Positions 62,908 through 64,000 of a DNA stretch of 64,000 nt are shown here, in pieces. The notes beneath the pieces were generated by a model, which did no database searches, was not told the DNA's origin, and saw only the letters and a list, made by a program, of their open reading frames with translations. Made by a program: the position numbers and the translations under genes. Positions within the stretch are counted from its first letter, which is position 1. Each line of letters opens with the position of its first letter. This DNA is from Flavobacterium sp. J49 (GTDB lineage: Bacteria > Bacteroidota > Bacteroidia > Flavobacteriales > Flavobacteriaceae), in the NCBI RefSeq assembly GCF_011742145.1, contig NZ_JAAQQU010000104.1, forward strand, positions 639,938 through 703,937. Direction: 5' to 3'.

Positions 62908-64000
62908 TTAAGGAACCAAAGTCGTTCCGTTAACAGTTGCCCAAATTCCAGGAGAGATATTGGCTCCTGTAGCACTGTCGCTGGTAGTGTATTGTCCGGT
63001 AGGGAAAGCAACGCTTAAACTTCCTGCGCCTGCAAAAGTTGAAGTGCCATCATTAATTTTTACAGTAGTCAACTTTATTTTGTTGCCGTTTACTTGGTCT
63101 GTATTGGTTGCAGCGTCTTGAATTCTAACCGCTGTCGAATTGGCAGTGGTGTATCCTGAAATTACAATATTAGTAAAATCGCCGTTTCCTTGTTTTTTGA
63201 ATTGAATTGCATCGTATTCTGCAGCAGAAGATCCTCCTTCAGTAACCGTTCCGGCAGCTCTTACTAAAGTAATATTTGTAATTACCGGCCAGAAAGCGTT
63301 GTTGTTGTTTGAAGCTTCAATCTCCATTCCGAAATTTCCGGTGCCCACTTGGTAAGCATACCAGTTTGAATTGTTTTGTCCTTTCCAGCCATCTTGCCAG
63401 TCAAAAGAGTCGTCATAATTTCCGTAAGAAATTAAGTTGGTAGCACTAACAGTTCCGCCATAAAACTCAAACCCGTCATCAGCACCTTTGTAGGATACTA
63501 AGTGGTCTAAAGTAGTTCCGGTTCCAACAGAGTAAAATGAAAATCCATTCATTTCACTGGTTCCGTCAGTAATTTTCTTTCCGGCATATTCTACTCTTAC
63601 GTAACGTAACGTTCCACCATTGTGAGCAGGATTGGTTCCGCCATAAGTAAGGTTCAATCCGTCTTCTGAAGTTTTGGTAGTTACGCCACCCGCGCCATTG
63701 ATTGGAGCATCACCATACATGATGATTCCACCCCAAGAACCCGGAGTTGCAGAAGGTTCTGTCAACACTATCGGTTGAGCAGCTGTTCCGTTCATGATTA
63801 ATTTTCCGCCATTTTTTACTACAATAGCATCTACACCATTGGCAGCATTTGCAGTGATAGTAGAACCTGCATCAAAAGTTACGGTTACTCCGTTTTCAAT
63901 GGTTACAATTCCATTCAAAGTATAATTGCCAAAAGCATAGGTTTGATTCGTTGTGATGGATCCGGTTAATTCTCCTTCTACCGGTTGAACAGTTCCTTCA
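62908..64000 (-). CDS. Surface beta-helix-type protein, 5' end outside window
   Basis: The frame is open through the right edge. The TTG at 63918 is not the true start, since open codons (GTVQPVEGELTGSIT...) continue upstream to base 63999. The visible 363 residues are a right-handed beta-helix-like repeat. They include VTIENGVTVTFDAGSTITA, GWKGQNNSNWYAYQVG and GSWGGIIMYGDAPINGAGG (the usual PGSWGGI signature). This is a Bacteroidota surface protein family, often found with TonB-dependent receptors. There is no T9SS domain at the C-terminus, so the real N-terminus is likely a lipoprotein signal. That part is inferred. Confidence 0.8.
   Translation of the reverse strand, partial: EGTVQPVEGELTGSITTNQTYAFGNYTLNGIVTIENGVTVTFDAGSTITANAANGVDAIVVKNGGKLIMNGTAAQPIVLTEPSATPGSWGGIIMYGDAPINGAGGVTTKTSEDGLNLTYGGTNPAHNGGTLRYVRVEYAGKKITDGTSEMNGFSFYSVGTGTTLDHLVSYKGADDGFEFYGGTVSATNLISYGNYDDSFDWQDGWKGQNNSNWYAYQVGTGNFGMEIEASNNNNAFWPVITNITLVRAAGTVTEGGSSAAEYDAIQFKKQGNGDFTNIVISGYTTANSTAVRIQDAATNTDQVNGNKIKLTTVKINDGTSTFAGAGSLSVAFPTGQYTTSDSATGANISPGIWATVNGTTLVP

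Overview
The window reads as a chromosomal segment from a member of the Flavobacteriaceae, most likely Flavobacterium or a close relative. Support comes from type IX secretion C-terminal domains (YPNP...GxYxVKI...K motifs), Bacteroidota-type promoters (TAnnTTTG -7 boxes, often with TTG about 17-20 bp upstream), almost no Shine-Dalgarno sequences, lipoproteins with acidic or serine-rich residues after the cysteine, and family-specific genes (DUF5686, DUF4271, DUF4296, DUF3098, DUF3108). Gene content is mostly housekeeping. There is no phage, transposase, CRISPR array or classical defence island.

Layout. 1-7 kb: the end of a MORN/YwqK-like gene, then a tripartite efflux operon (TetR regulator, TolC, HlyD lipoprotein, RND pump) read leftward. 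7-13.7 kb: polyprenyl synthetase, a small conserved protein, two exported proteins and sucAB (2-oxoglutarate dehydrogenase E1 and E2). 13.8-20.4 kb: a membrane-anchored TPR/AraC regulator, an RCC1-repeat secreted protein, exported unknowns and a TetA-like MFS pump. 20.4-28.6 kb: retropepsin, TatD nuclease, acyltransferase, asparaginase, tRNA-Ser(GGA), a PorT-like barrel, rpoN and asnS. 28.6-41 kb: an MMPL transporter, a CPA2 antiporter, a DUF5686 outer-membrane protein, pyrH-frr, thioredoxin-like, and ftsX-DUF3098-uppP-truB. 41-52 kb: leuS, small envelope genes, a Zn peptidase, an Lrp regulator, saccharopine dehydrogenase-like, DUF3108, DUF423 and pckA. 52-60 kb: a decayed O-antigen-ligase/TPR gene, hemD-DUF4271, a polyprenol-mannose synthase-pyrC-DUF4296 cluster, an epimerase, tyrS and a LuxE-like protein. 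60-64 kb: three secreted or surface proteins, the last running off the window.

The most unusual content is not a gene. At a dozen places, between genes and inside leuS, there are short tandem arrays whose unit length is fixed at 7 bp (sometimes 8) while the unit sequence changes from locus to locus. Many come as facing inverted pairs that would fold into long hairpins. The essential gene leuS carries three of them as in-frame coding insertions plus one in its 5' leader, and rpoN has four perfect copies touching its start codon. Three further families of hairpin-bearing dispersed elements are present. One family forms near-identical 84-85-bp inverted repeats around an Lrp-regulator/small-membrane-protein pair. 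Another lies in the 5' leaders of three genes, just downstream of the predicted promoter.
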